64,000 nt of DNA from contig NZ_JBLTYX010000006.1 in NCBI RefSeq assembly GCF_048066115.1, positions 186,001 through 250,000 of the forward strand, written 5' to 3'. Shown piece after piece: positions 31,368-39,543 of the stretch. The notes below the pieces were generated by a model. That model saw only the letters and a program-made list of their open reading frames with translations, ran no database searches and was not told the DNA's origin. The stretch is from Niveispirillum sp048066115 (GTDB lineage Bacteria; Pseudomonadota; Alphaproteobacteria; Azospirillales; Azospirillaceae). How positions within the stretch are numbered: the first letter of the stretch is position 1; each line of letters begins with the position of its first letter. Both the position numbers and the translations under genes were made by a program.

Positions 31368-32369
31368 TTATTCCAGCCAGTTCGGGACCGGCAGACCTTT
31401 TTCGCGCAGGAAGGCGGGATTGAACAGCTTCGATTGATAGCGCGAGCCACCATCGGCCAGGATGGTCACCACCGTATGGCCCGGTCCCAGGTCGTGGGCC
31501 ACCTTGATGGCCGCGGCAACATTGATGCCCGTCGACCCGCCCAGCACCAGGCCTTCATTCTTCAGCAGATCGAAGATCACCGGCAGTGCTTCCTCGTCCG
31601 ACACCTGCACGGCATCGTCGATGGGGGCGTCGATCAGGTTGGCGGTGACACGGCCCTGGCCGATGCCCTCGGTGATGGAACCGCCCTCGGCCTTCAACTC
31701 GCCGGTCTTTTTCCAGCTGTAAAGCGCGGAGCCCAGCGGATCGGCCAGCACGATCTTCACGTCGGCCTTGCGTTCCTTCAGGGCCAGCGCGATGCCGGCC
31801 AGCGTGCCACCAGTGCCGGTGGCGCAGGTGAAGGCGTCGATCTTTCCGTCCAGCTGCTCGAAAATCTCCGGCCCCGTGGTGCGGCGATGGCCCTCACGGT
31901 TGGCCAGATTGTCGAACTGGTTGGCCCAGATGGCGCCGTTGGGCTCCGTCTCTGCCAGTTCCTCGGCAATGCGGCGGGAGACATGGACATAGTTGCCGGG
32001 GTCCTTGAAGGGCACGGCCGGCACCAGCCGCAGATCGGCCCCGCACAGGCGCAGCATGTCCTTCTTTTCCTGGCTCTGCGTTTCCGGCATCACGATTACG
32101 GTGCGGAAGCCCAGGGCATTGCCCACCAGGGCCAGGCCGATGCCGGTATTGCCGGCGGTCCCTTCCACGATGGTGCCGCCGGGCCGCAATTGTCCGCGTT
32201 CGATCGCGTCCTGGACGATGGCCAATGCCGCGCGATCCTTCACCGACCCACCGGGGTTCAGGAATTCCGCCTTGCCATAGATATCGCAACCGGTCAGTTC
32301 CGACGGGCCCTTCAGGCGGATCAGGGGGGTGCGGCCGATGCTGTCCAGGAAGCCGTTGCGTACATCCAC
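31368..32369 (-). CDS. cysK: cysteine synthase A (O-acetylserine sulfhydrylase)
   Basis: 333-residue PLP enzyme, final step of cysteine biosynthesis. The cofactor lysine is Lys44 in NPGGSVKDRAAL. Phosphate loop GTAGNTGIGLAL and GTGGTLAGIA are present. The start is GTG 32369 (MDVRNGFLDSIGRTPLIRL, the standard alphaproteobacterial N-terminus) with AAGGG upstream; an ATG farther upstream would add unrelated residues. It lies just upstream of alaX on the same strand (25-nt gap). Confidence 0.93.
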   Translation of the reverse strand: MDVRNGFLDSIGRTPLIRLKGPSELTGCDIYGKAEFLNPGGSVKDRAALAIVQDAIERGQLRPGGTIVEGTAGNTGIGLALVGNALGFRTVIVMPETQSQEKKDMLRLCGADLRLVPAVPFKDPGNYVHVSRRIAEELAETEPNGAIWANQFDNLANREGHRRTTGPEIFEQLDGKIDAFTCATGTGGTLAGIALALKERKADVKIVLADPLGSALYSWKKTGELKAEGGSITEGIGQGRVTANLIDAPIDDAVQVSDEEALPVIFDLLKNEGLVLGGSTGINVAAAIKVAHDLGPGHTVVTILADGGSRYQSKLFNPAFLREKGLPVPNWLE

Positions 32370-32493
32370 GGTAATTGCCCTTAGATGAAGTGTGAAACTG
32401 TGGCGCCAAATATGGCTGCGGGTTTGTGTAATTACCAGGGCTTGCTTCCGCACCGCAGGTTATCGCGTGATGCAATGCGGGATGTGGAATTCG

Positions 32494-33141
32494 TTAATCC
32501 ACACCTGCCTCACGGCGCAGCCGGTCGCGATGCCGGGCGAACCAGGACAGGCCCAGCAGGGTGAAGCCGCTGGCAACCCGGTTCTCGTCCATCAGGGTGA
32601 TGGCGGTTTCGGCGGGTACCAGATGAACACGGATATCCTCCACCTCCTCCGCCACGCCATGGATGCCGCCCAGGCCCGTGCTGTCCACCAGTCCGGCACA
32701 GATATCCACAATCTCCGTCGAACCGCCGGGGGTCGGCATGACGGACCAGACCAAGCGCACGTCACGGGGCGTACAGCCAGCCTCTTCCATCGCCTCACGC
32801 ACGGAAACCTCCACCGGATCCTCGCCCGGCTTCACCATCCCGGCGACGAATTCCAATATCCAGGGATTGGCGCCGGCGGCAAAGGGACCGATGCGGAATT
32901 GCTCCACCATGACCAGGATGTCGGCCGCCGGGTCATACAGGATGATGGCGACAGCCCGGCCACGATAGCAGACGTCGCGCTCGATCTCCGGCGTCATGCC
33001 ACCGGCGAACCGTTCATGGCGCAGGCGCATGACGGAGAAATTCATGAAGCCCCGGTGCTTGAACCGCTCGTCCAGAACCTCTACCGCGCTGGGGCTTTCC
33101 AGGCCGGGCAGGACGATCGCATCGTTCAGGGGACTGGGCAT
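32494..33141 (-). CDS. Nudix hydrolase, ADP-ribose pyrophosphatase type
   Basis: 215 residues. The Nudix box G-x5-E-x7-REAMEEAG-C spans about 101-123 (GMVKPGEDPVEVSVREAMEE). Flanking motifs RDVCYRGRAVAIILYDP and EQFRIGPFAAGANPWILEFVAG are those of NudF/YffH-like ADP-sugar pyrophosphatases. A metal-dependent cytoplasmic house-cleaning enzyme; the exact nucleotide is unknown. The start at ATG 33141 is chosen because the frame farther upstream is antisense to the next gene. Confidence 0.9.
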   Translation of the reverse strand: MPSPLNDAIVLPGLESPSAVEVLDERFKHRGFMNFSVMRLRHERFAGGMTPEIERDVCYRGRAVAIILYDPAADILVMVEQFRIGPFAAGANPWILEFVAGMVKPGEDPVEVSVREAMEEAGCTPRDVRLVWSVMPTPGGSTEIVDICAGLVDSTGLGGIHGVAEEVEDIRVHLVPAETAITLMDENRVASGFTLLGLSWFARHRDRLRREAGVD

Positions 33142-33234
33142 GGTACATCCGGGATTGTTGGCAAAGGGCTTGCGTCCCGCCCCGGCGCCGGTCCAGCTTA
33201 GGGGCCGGTTCAAGAGGGGCAGACGGGGGCCACG

Positions 33235-34464
33235 ATGGCGCGCGTGACGCAGGATTTCAACTTCGCCGGATCGACGGGGGCCATGCTGGCCGGCCGGATC
33301 GACCTGCCGGACGGGCGGCCCGTGGCCACGGCGATCTTCGCCCACTGCTTCACCTGCTCCAAGGATTACCACGCCTCGGCCCGAATCAGCCGGGGCCTGG
33401 CCGAACGCGGCTGGGCCGTGTTGCGCTTTGATTTCACCGGCCTGGGCGGCAGCGGCGGGCAGTTCGACGAGACGAATTTCTCCACCAACGTCGCCGACCT
33501 GCTGTCGGCTGCCGCGGCGCTGACGCAGGAGATAGAGGCGCCGCGCCTGCTGGTGGGGCACAGCCTGGGCGGGACGGCCGTGATGCGTGCGGCCACCGAC
33601 CTGCCCAGCGTCGGGGCCGTGGTCACCGTCAATTCCCCCTCCGGCCCGCATACCATCCTGGGCAAGATCGCGGGCAAGGAAGCCGAGATGCAGCGCGATG
33701 GCCGCGTGCAACTGAATGTCGGCGACCGGGAAATGCCCATCACCGCCGATTTCGCCGCCGATGTCGCCCTGCATGACATGGCGTCGGTGATCGGCAATCT
33801 GGGCCGGCCGCTGCTGATCCTGCATGATCCCAAGGACCCGGTGGTCCCGCTGGCGGAGGCCGACCGCATCCTGTCGCTGGCCAAGCATCCCAAGAGCTTC
33901 GTGGCCTTGGACGGGGCCGGGCACCTGGTGGCCGACCAGCGCAATACCGGATTCGTGGCCGGGCTGGTCGATGGCTGGGCGCGGCGTGCACTGCGCCTGG
34001 ATGGGGTCAACGCGCCCAAGCCGGCCGGTGCATCGCATGAGGGGCCGGTCAGCGTGGCGGAAACGGGGGAGGGCCCTTATCACAATGTGGTCACCGCCGC
34101 CGGCATCCGCTTCACCGCGGACGAGCCGACCGACGTGGGCGGCACGGGGCAGGGACCCAACCCGTATGAGCTTCTGCAGGCGGCCTTGGGCGCCTGCACC
34201 TCCATGACCATCCGCATGTACGCCAACCGCAAGAACCTTCCCCTCTCCCGGGTTTCCGTGGTGGTCACGCATGAGAAGCGCGACCCGCTGGATGGCGAGG
34301 TGACGGAGAATGCCGGCGGCAAGGTGGATCATTTCACCCGCGCCATCACCCTGGAGGGCAATCTGGACGAGGCGCAGCGGCAAAGGCTGCTGGAGATCGC
34401 CGGCAATTGCCCCGTCCATCGCACCCTGCGCAGCCGGGCCAGCATCGACAGCCATCTGGCCTGA
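33235..34464 (+). CDS. alpha/beta hydrolase-OsmC fusion protein
   Basis: 409 residues, two domains. The N-terminal alpha/beta hydrolase (about 1-255) has nucleophile Ser110 in VGHSLGG, an acid in HDPKDPVVP (Asp198/201) and His230 in DGAGHLV. The C-terminal OsmC/Ohr-like domain (about 268-409) has Cys321 in LGACTSMT and Cys392 in GNCPVHRTL, the expected peroxidatic/resolving pair. Fusions of this kind are known, but the joint substrate is not. It suggests coupled hydrolysis and thiol-based hydroperoxide reduction. A standalone OsmC lies at 54706-55137. Confidence 0.9.
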   Translation: MARVTQDFNFAGSTGAMLAGRIDLPDGRPVATAIFAHCFTCSKDYHASARISRGLAERGWAVLRFDFTGLGGSGGQFDETNFSTNVADLLSAAAALTQEIEAPRLLVGHSLGGTAVMRAATDLPSVGAVVTVNSPSGPHTILGKIAGKEAEMQRDGRVQLNVGDREMPITADFAADVALHDMASVIGNLGRPLLILHDPKDPVVPLAEADRILSLAKHPKSFVALDGAGHLVADQRNTGFVAGLVDGWARRALRLDGVNAPKPAGASHEGPVSVAETGEGPYHNVVTAAGIRFTADEPTDVGGTGQGPNPYELLQAALGACTSMTIRMYANRKNLPLSRVSVVVTHEKRDPLDGEVTENAGGKVDHFTRAITLEGNLDEAQRQRLLEIAGNCPVHRTLRSRASIDSHLA

Positions 34465-34479
34465 CGGGAACCAAAGCCG

Positions 34480-34520
34480 TTCCTTTCCGTTTTTCCCATG
34501 GGCGGAATAAAGGGAAGGAA
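34480..34520 (+). promoter_or_regulatory. hairpin that pairs the ribosome binding site of the next gene
   Basis: TTCCTTTCC (34480-34488) can pair with GGGAAGGAA (34512-34520) as a 9-bp stem with one G-U pair; the loop contains a small CCCATGGG palindrome. The right arm is the ribosome binding site of the gene starting at 34527, so translation may depend on opening the stem. It could also be a weak terminator of the preceding gene. Confidence 0.4.
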
Positions 34521-34526
34521 TGGACC

Positions 34527-34796
34527 ATGGCCATCCGCAGCGACCAGGAACTGGAAATGGCAGTGCGGGAATATCAGAAGCTGCGCAACGCGCCCGAGGG
34601 ATCGGACAGTGCTGCGCGGCGGGACAACTTGAACGCCGACATCCAGACCTATTACCACCAGAACCATCAGGATTTGCGCCCGGCCAAGCCCTGTGAGCAG
34701 CCCTTGCCCAACAGCCGCCATGTGCCGGCGCCGCCCTATACGCCCGCCGACCCGACGGGTGCCCGCCGGCGGCCGAAACCGGTCAAGCCGCATTGA
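34527..34796 (+). CDS. small hypothetical protein
   Basis: 89 residues. The N-terminal half is a charged helix (SDQELEMAVREYQKLRNAPEGSDSAARRDNLNADIQTYY); the C-terminal half is Pro-rich and basic (APPYTPADPTGARRRPKPVKPH) and looks disordered. No family recognised. A strong GGGAAGGA lies 7 nt before ATG 34527. It is 62 nt downstream of the hydrolase-OsmC gene and may be cotranscribed. Confidence 0.65.
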   Translation: MAIRSDQELEMAVREYQKLRNAPEGSDSAARRDNLNADIQTYYHQNHQDLRPAKPCEQPLPNSRHVPAPPYTPADPTGARRRPKPVKPH

Positions 34797-34811
34797 GGGG
34801 CATGATTGAGG

Positions 34812-35240
34812 TCAGGGAACCCAGCCGGGCAGGGATGCCGCCTGCCCGATCCAGGCCGTCATCTGCGCCTCATCGAAAATACCCTCGCGGATATCGATCC
34901 AGCGGGCATCCTTGCTGCGTTCCGTGCCGCCGGGCGGGATGGGTGACAGTGACGTTCCCTGGAAAAAGGTCACCTTCACATAGTGGGTGAAGACGTGGAA
35001 TGACAGGAACCAGCCCTGGCCCGCCCCGTAGAAGGGGGAGTTCCAGCGCACGGCCTTCTGCACGCCCGGCACAGTCTCCACCACCAGCGCATCCAGCCGG
35101 CGGCCCAGATCGCTTTTCCAACCGGGCATGGCGGCGATATAGGCCTGGACCGGCGCATCGCCATCGCCCTTGGCGATCTGCGGATTGCCGCCGGACAGCA
35201 GGACGGTCCCGCCATTGGCCTTCGGTTCGATGTCGGTCAT
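34812..35240 (-). CDS. DUF1801 domain protein (second copy)
   Basis: 142 residues, DUF1801 family: VQAYIAAMPGWKSDLGRRLDALVVETVPGVQKAVRWNSPFYGAGQGWFLSFHVFTHYVKVTFFQG is the conserved core. It is divergent in sequence from the copy at 30108-30500. Function unknown. ATG 35240 is preferred; in-frame codons up to 35288 would extend it by 16 residues. Convergent with the 34527 gene. Confidence 0.83.
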   Translation of the reverse strand: MTDIEPKANGGTVLLSGGNPQIAKGDGDAPVQAYIAAMPGWKSDLGRRLDALVVETVPGVQKAVRWNSPFYGAGQGWFLSFHVFTHYVKVTFFQGTSLSPIPPGGTERSKDARWIDIREGIFDEAQMTAWIGQAASLPGWVP

Positions 35241-35342
35241 CCAGCGTTCTCCCCTGTCCATACGGTCATGGTTGCCCATGCTATGCAACAGGGCGAACAG
35301 GAACTAGGATGAAGTGCCTGACAGCGAAGGGAGAGGACGGTC

Positions 35343-35582
35343 TTGCGTCGTGGTGACAATTGCTACAGCTGCCGGTTCTGGCTAGGCCATGGCGTGCGTG
35401 AGCGGGGGCCGAAGGGCGATTGCCGCCGCTTCCCGCCCATTGTCACCGATCGCTTTCCGTCCGGCGCCATGCCCACCACCAATTTCACCGACTGGTGCGG
35501 GGAATGGCAGCGCCATACCGGCGTGCGCGACGCGTCGGAGCCGGATATGCCCGGGACCTCGACTCTCTATGACGACATGTGA
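35343..35582 (+). CDS. small cysteine-motif protein, probable metal binder
   Basis: 79 residues with the pattern CYSCRFW ... CRRFPP ... DWCGEW (Cys at about 7, 10, 27 and 52), characteristic of small bacterial proteins that probably hold a zinc ion or iron-sulfur centre. The start is TTG 35343 behind GGGAGAGG, as no ATG precedes the first CxxC. Nothing in the neighbours points to a role. Confidence 0.7.
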   Translation: MRRGDNCYSCRFWLGHGVRERGPKGDCRRFPPIVTDRFPSGAMPTTNFTDWCGEWQRHTGVRDASEPDMPGTSTLYDDM

Positions 35583-35896
35583 ATAGACGGTTGGGGTAGG
35601 CCGTCCGGTGGATGGCTTTACCGATTGTTCACACTTATTATCATACAATCGTCTTCATTCCCGCTCCAAATAGGGGAGGTGATGAAGCCCACTCTGGCCT
35701 CCCCGGCGAACATTTCAGTATAGAAATACAATTCTCTGCTGATCCTGATCGCCTGACGCCTTGGCCTGGTTCAGGAATTCGCCGTTGCGCAAGCTTTCGG
35801 CTTGGTGCGTATTATTTCCAAACGCCCGCGGCAACGTCCGGCCGGTTTGGTGTCCAGGAGATGACGGATTTGACTTGGGGTTGTGACCGCAGAGGA
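35583..35896. other. gene-free stretch, AT-richer than surroundings
   Basis: 314 bases with visibly lower GC than the flanks (for example 35629-35660 and 35720-35760). I see no gene, tRNA or clear hairpin. It probably holds the promoter of the solute-binding-protein gene. The open frame of that gene extends through it, but the upstream part has no protein-like composition. Confidence 0.45.
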
Positions 35897-36694
35897 ATGT
35901 CAAGGCAGCTGGGCTTGGGCTTGGCGGCGTTGGCGGGCCTCCTGTGGATCAGCCCCGCGGCCCCCGCCACCGAGCGCAAGGGGGAGGGGCCCCTGCTGCT
36001 GATCACGGAACCCAACCCGCCGGTGAATTTCCAGGATCCGTTGACGGGACAATTGATCGGTTTGGCCACCGACAAGGTGCGGCTGATGATGCAGGATACC
36101 GGCATTCCCCATGAATTCCGCATCCTGCCCTGGCCGGACGCGGTCGCCACGGTCGACAGCCAGCCCAATGCCTGCATCTTCCTGATGAACCTGACGGAGG
36201 ATCGGCGGCCGCATTACCAATGGGTCTCGCCGTTGATGGAGGGCGGCTGGGCGCTGTTCGCACCGCTGGGATTTCAGCGCAAGATCGCATCACCGGCGGA
36301 CCTGTCCGGTCTGCGCATTGCCGTGCAGGCCGGTGGCGCCCTGGAAAAGCATCTGCGCGATATCACCCGCGACGTGCCGAACGTCACATTGGTGACGGCG
36401 GAAGGGGCGGCGGAGATCGGCAACATCTTCAACGGCAAGGCAGACCTCTATGCTGGCGGCGCCTGGGCAGCACCCTATCAGGCGCGGCAGGTGGATATGC
36501 CCGTGCGTATGGTCATGCGCCTGACCCGGTCGATCGGTGCCTTGGCCTGCAACAGGAAGGTACCGGCGGCCACGGTAACCCGCTTGCAGAAAGCATTGGA
36601 TGCCGCCATCGCCGATGGCCGCGCCGCCGCCGTCGAGCGCCGCTACAGTACACCGGGCAGTTGGGGCGGCTGGGGGCTTGATCGGCGGCCCTGA
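35897..36694 (+). CDS. periplasmic amino-acid-type solute-binding protein (SBP_bac_3-like)
   Basis: 265 residues. A signal peptide (LGLGLAALAGLLWISPAAPA) is followed by an SBP_bac_3-like domain: PLLLITEPNPPVNFQDPLTGQLIGLATDKVRLMM, a middle lobe with SPLMEGGWALFAPLGF, DLSGLRIAVQAGGALEKHL, and a return to lobe 1. No transporter subunits adjoin it, so it may be a standalone sensor/binding protein. ATG 35897 gives a normal signal peptide; ATG 35861 in the same frame would add a charged extension. Flanked on both sides by AT-rich spacers. Confidence 0.75.
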   Translation: MSRQLGLGLAALAGLLWISPAAPATERKGEGPLLLITEPNPPVNFQDPLTGQLIGLATDKVRLMMQDTGIPHEFRILPWPDAVATVDSQPNACIFLMNLTEDRRPHYQWVSPLMEGGWALFAPLGFQRKIASPADLSGLRIAVQAGGALEKHLRDITRDVPNVTLVTAEGAAEIGNIFNGKADLYAGGAWAAPYQARQVDMPVRMVMRLTRSIGALACNRKVPAATVTRLQKALDAAIADGRAAAVERRYSTPGSWGGWGLDRRP

Positions 36695-36867
36695 TGGGGT
36701 GTCAGGATAAATCTCGACCCTAATCACCTGATTATGAAGGAGAGTCGCACTTCAAAATAGAACCCACCCCTGCGGCAATTTATAATCGATAATTATGATT
36801 ATGGAAATTAAATCCACCGCATCACCAGGAGCACCCTGGGTAAACCCCCGAAATTCCAATAGCCGGA
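36695..36867. other. AT-rich spacer between convergent genes with a near-palindrome
   Basis: 173 bases of clearly AT-rich sequence. TAATCGATAATTATGATTA (36783-36801) is a 17/19 palindrome. There is no strong terminator for either convergent gene. The base composition is unlike the rest of the window. Confidence 0.4.
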
Positions 36868-37908
36868 TCAAAGCGTTATGACACGTCCCTGTATGGCGCT
36901 CTTATACCCGGCTTCGATCAGTTCCATCACAGTGACGGCTTCATCGGCAGTGACGGGATTATCACCGGTACCAGCGATGGCAGCCTGAACAGCGCCATAA
37001 TAGCGCCGGTAATCGCCCGCCGTTCCCGGGACGGTTTCAGCCTGCGGCGTCCCATCGATGATCCGGGTCAGCAGGCCCGGTGACGGGTCGGCACCCCAGC
37101 CGTCGCAGCCCGGTCGGTTGCCGGCCTTCAGCATGTCTTCCTGGCTGTCCAGGCCACGTTTGATGAAGCTGCCACCATCGCCATGCACGGCAAAGCGCAG
37201 GCCGCTATCCGGTATCAGCATGGAACCATGCAGGATGACGCGCAAACCATCGGCATAGGATAGCAGCACATGGAAATAATCCGGTGCGCCACCACCCGGC
37301 CGCTGGGTGCCGATATCGGCGAAGATGCCGGCCGGGCGGCCGAACAGGCATAGTGCCTGATCGATGATGTGCGGACCCAGATCGTGCCAAAGCCCGGCGC
37401 CGGGCACGCCGGCCCGTTCGCGCCAACGGTCACGCGGCACCGGCCGGAACCGGTCGAAATGGCTTTCGAACTGGGTGACGCGGCCCAGATCACCCCGCTT
37501 GATCAGGTCCGACAGGGTCAGGAAATCCGCATCCCAGCGGCGATTATGGAAAACCGACAGAACCCGACCCGACTGCCGCGCCAGAGCGGCCAGTTCGCGT
37601 GCCTCATCAAGATTCACGGTAAAGGGCTTGTCCACCGCGACATTTTTGCCGGCGGCCAGCGCGCGGCGGGTCAGATCGGCATGAGTGTCGTTGGGCGTGG
37701 CGATGACCAGCAGGTCGATGGACGGATCGGCCAGGATCGCGGCCACATCGGCCACCACCGGCACCGACAGCCAGGAACCGCGCACCTTGTCTGGGTTGCC
37801 CGAGACGATGGCGGCCAATTCCAGCCCCGGCGTGGCGGCGATCAACGGCGCGTGGAAGGTCTGGCCGGCATAGCCGAAACCGATCAGGGCGGTGCGAACA
37901 ACGCTCAT
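36868..37908 (-). CDS. Gfo/Idh/MocA-family oxidoreductase
   Basis: 346 residues. An N-terminal Rossmann domain with GFGYAGQTFHAPLI (about 10-23) is followed by the catalytic-lysine motif VDKPFTVN (about 93-100) and the C-terminal alpha/beta domain with FESHFDRFRPVPRDRWRE and GAGLWHDLGPHIIDQAL (His near 182), resembling YdgJ-like members. NAD(P)-dependent sugar or inositol-type dehydrogenase; substrate unknown. ATG 37908 marks the domain start. It lies 40 nt downstream of the MBL-hydrolase stop on the same strand. Confidence 0.88.
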   Translation of the reverse strand: MSVVRTALIGFGYAGQTFHAPLIAATPGLELAAIVSGNPDKVRGSWLSVPVVADVAAILADPSIDLLVIATPNDTHADLTRRALAAGKNVAVDKPFTVNLDEARELAALARQSGRVLSVFHNRRWDADFLTLSDLIKRGDLGRVTQFESHFDRFRPVPRDRWRERAGVPGAGLWHDLGPHIIDQALCLFGRPAGIFADIGTQRPGGGAPDYFHVLLSYADGLRVILHGSMLIPDSGLRFAVHGDGGSFIKRGLDSQEDMLKAGNRPGCDGWGADPSPGLLTRIIDGTPQAETVPGTAGDYRRYYGAVQAAIAGTGDNPVTADEAVTVMELIEAGYKSAIQGRVITL

Positions 37909-37948
37909 GGCCTTATCCTTTCCAGAACAATCGCTTACGGGATGAGGC

Positions 37949-38743
37949 TCAATCCCCCTGCTCGCCCGGCACCACCACCATCCCATCGTGGGCCGGCTCC
38001 ACGCCGGGCGGCAGCATGCGGCGCAGCGTGTCGTAATCCATCGACTGGTTCATATGGGTCAGGATGGCGCGGCGCGGTCGCAGCCTTTCGATCCAACCCC
38101 TGGTGATCTCCCAATGCGCATGCACCGGATGCGGCGGGGCCACCCGCACACAATCCACGATCCAGGTATCGACCCCGTGCAGGATGTCGAACGCATGGTC
38201 ATCCAGCGCCACCACATCGGTGGAATAGGCGATGGGACCGAAGCGGAAGCCTACGGATTTGGAATAGCCGTGATCCTGCTCGAACGGGATTATATCAATG
38301 GAACCAATGCGTAACGGCCCATTCAGCAGGTGCGGTATCAGCACGGGGCGCGGGAAGAAGGGCGGCTTCACCGGTGGCGGTTCGAAGCAATAGTCGAAGC
38401 GCTTGGTCAGGATATCCAGCGTCGCCCGGTCGGCATGGATGTCGATAGGCGTGTGCTGCTGCCAGTTCACGGCCCGCAACTCATCGATGCCATGGGCATG
38501 GTCGGCATGGGCATGGGTGTAGAGCACACCGTCCAGCCGCCGTACATCGGCATCCAGCAGTTGTTCGCGGATATCCGGGCCGGTATCGACCAGAATGGTC
38601 GTGTCGCGATGCTGCACCAGGATGGACGGGCGGCGGCGGCGGTTGCGAGGATTGGCCGGGTTGGCCGCCCCCCAGTCATTGCCGATCAAGGGCACGCCGC
38701 TGGACCCGCCGCAGCCCAGGATGGTGATGCGCAGATCATCCAC
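37949..38743 (-). CDS. MBL-fold metallo-hydrolase (PhnP-like)
   Basis: 264 residues. The metal-binding HxHxDH motif is H77-A-H79-A-D81-H82 in YTHAHADHAHG, with further ligands in DCVRVAPPHPVHAHW and ILTHMNQSMDY. The N-terminal ILGCGGSSGVPLIGNDWG is typical of the PhnP/YycJ-like branch, which hydrolyses cyclic phosphodiesters; no phn genes are present, so the true substrate is open. Start is GTG 38743. It begins 5 nt after the tatD stop, in the metG-tatD operon. Confidence 0.88.
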   Translation of the reverse strand: MDDLRITILGCGGSSGVPLIGNDWGAANPANPRNRRRRPSILVQHRDTTILVDTGPDIREQLLDADVRRLDGVLYTHAHADHAHGIDELRAVNWQQHTPIDIHADRATLDILTKRFDYCFEPPPVKPPFFPRPVLIPHLLNGPLRIGSIDIIPFEQDHGYSKSVGFRFGPIAYSTDVVALDDHAFDILHGVDTWIVDCVRVAPPHPVHAHWEITRGWIERLRPRRAILTHMNQSMDYDTLRRMLPPGVEPAHDGMVVVPGEQGD

Positions 38744-38748
38744 GTGCT

Positions 38749-39543
38749 TTAAGCCGCCTTCACGGCCGATGCCGGCACCTTGTTGAAAAGGCGCAGGAAA
38801 TTGGCGGTGGAAACCCGCGCCATCTCGGCCGCGTCCACGCCCTTCACCTCGGCCAGATGGCGGGCGGTATGGGCGACATAGGCCGGTTCGTTGCGCTTGC
38901 CGCGCATGGGCACGGGTGCCAGATAGGGCGCGTCGGTTTCCACCAGCAGCCTTTCCATCGGCACGATGGCGGCGGTGTCACGCAGATCCTCCGACTTCTT
39001 GAAGGTCAGGATGCCGGACAGCGAGATGTGGAAGCCGATTTCCAAAGCCTGTTCAGCCAGTTGCCGGCTGCTGCTGAAGCAATGCAGCAGCCCGCGCAGG
39101 CGTCCCTGCCCTTCCTCCTTCAGGATGCGGATCGTATCCTCGTCGGCATCGCGGGTATGGACGATGATCGGCAGGTCGGTTTCCAGGCAGACGCGGATAT
39201 GACGGCGGAAGCTCTCCTGCTGCACATCGCGCGGCGACTTGTCATAGAAATAATCCAGACCCGTCTCCCCGATGCCCACCACCTTGGGCTCCCGCGCCAG
39301 GCGGAGCAGCGTGGCCTCGTCGCACAGGGGGAATTCGTCGGCCGCCTGATGCGGATGAACACCCAGGGTGCAATAGACGTCGTCATAGGCCATGGCCACG
39401 TCATGGACCTGGCCGAACCGGCTGATATGGGTGCAGATGGTCAGCATCAAGCCCACGCCGGCATCGCGGGCCCGCTGCACCACGGCGTCACGCTCCGGCG
39501 CGAAGTCGGGGAAATCCAGATGACAATGGCTGTCGACCAGCAT
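38749..39543 (-). CDS. tatD: TatD-family deoxyribonuclease
   Basis: 264-residue metal-dependent hydrolase. Signature: VDSHCHLDFPDF (HxH, residues 6-8), GVHPHQA, GETGLDYFYDKSP and the ETDAPYLAPVPMRGKRNEPAYVAHTA segment. The family contains 3'-5' DNA exonucleases and D-aminoacyl-tRNA deacylase-like enzymes (YcfH type). ATG 39543 overlaps the metG stop by one base; GTG 39546 is less likely. The metG-tatD-MBL order is conserved in many proteobacteria. Confidence 0.92.
   Translation of the reverse strand: MLVDSHCHLDFPDFAPERDAVVQRARDAGVGLMLTICTHISRFGQVHDVAMAYDDVYCTLGVHPHQAADEFPLCDEATLLRLAREPKVVGIGETGLDYFYDKSPRDVQQESFRRHIRVCLETDLPIIVHTRDADEDTIRILKEEGQGRLRGLLHCFSSSRQLAEQALEIGFHISLSGILTFKKSEDLRDTAAIVPMERLLVETDAPYLAPVPMRGKRNEPAYVAHTARHLAEVKGVDAAEMARVSTANFLRLFNKVPASAVKAA

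Noticed and set aside
33142..34455. N-terminal extension of the Nudix frame across the hydrolase-OsmC gene
   Set aside because: The frame happens to stay open, but residues upstream of ATG 33141 are antisense to a complete gene and not protein-like.
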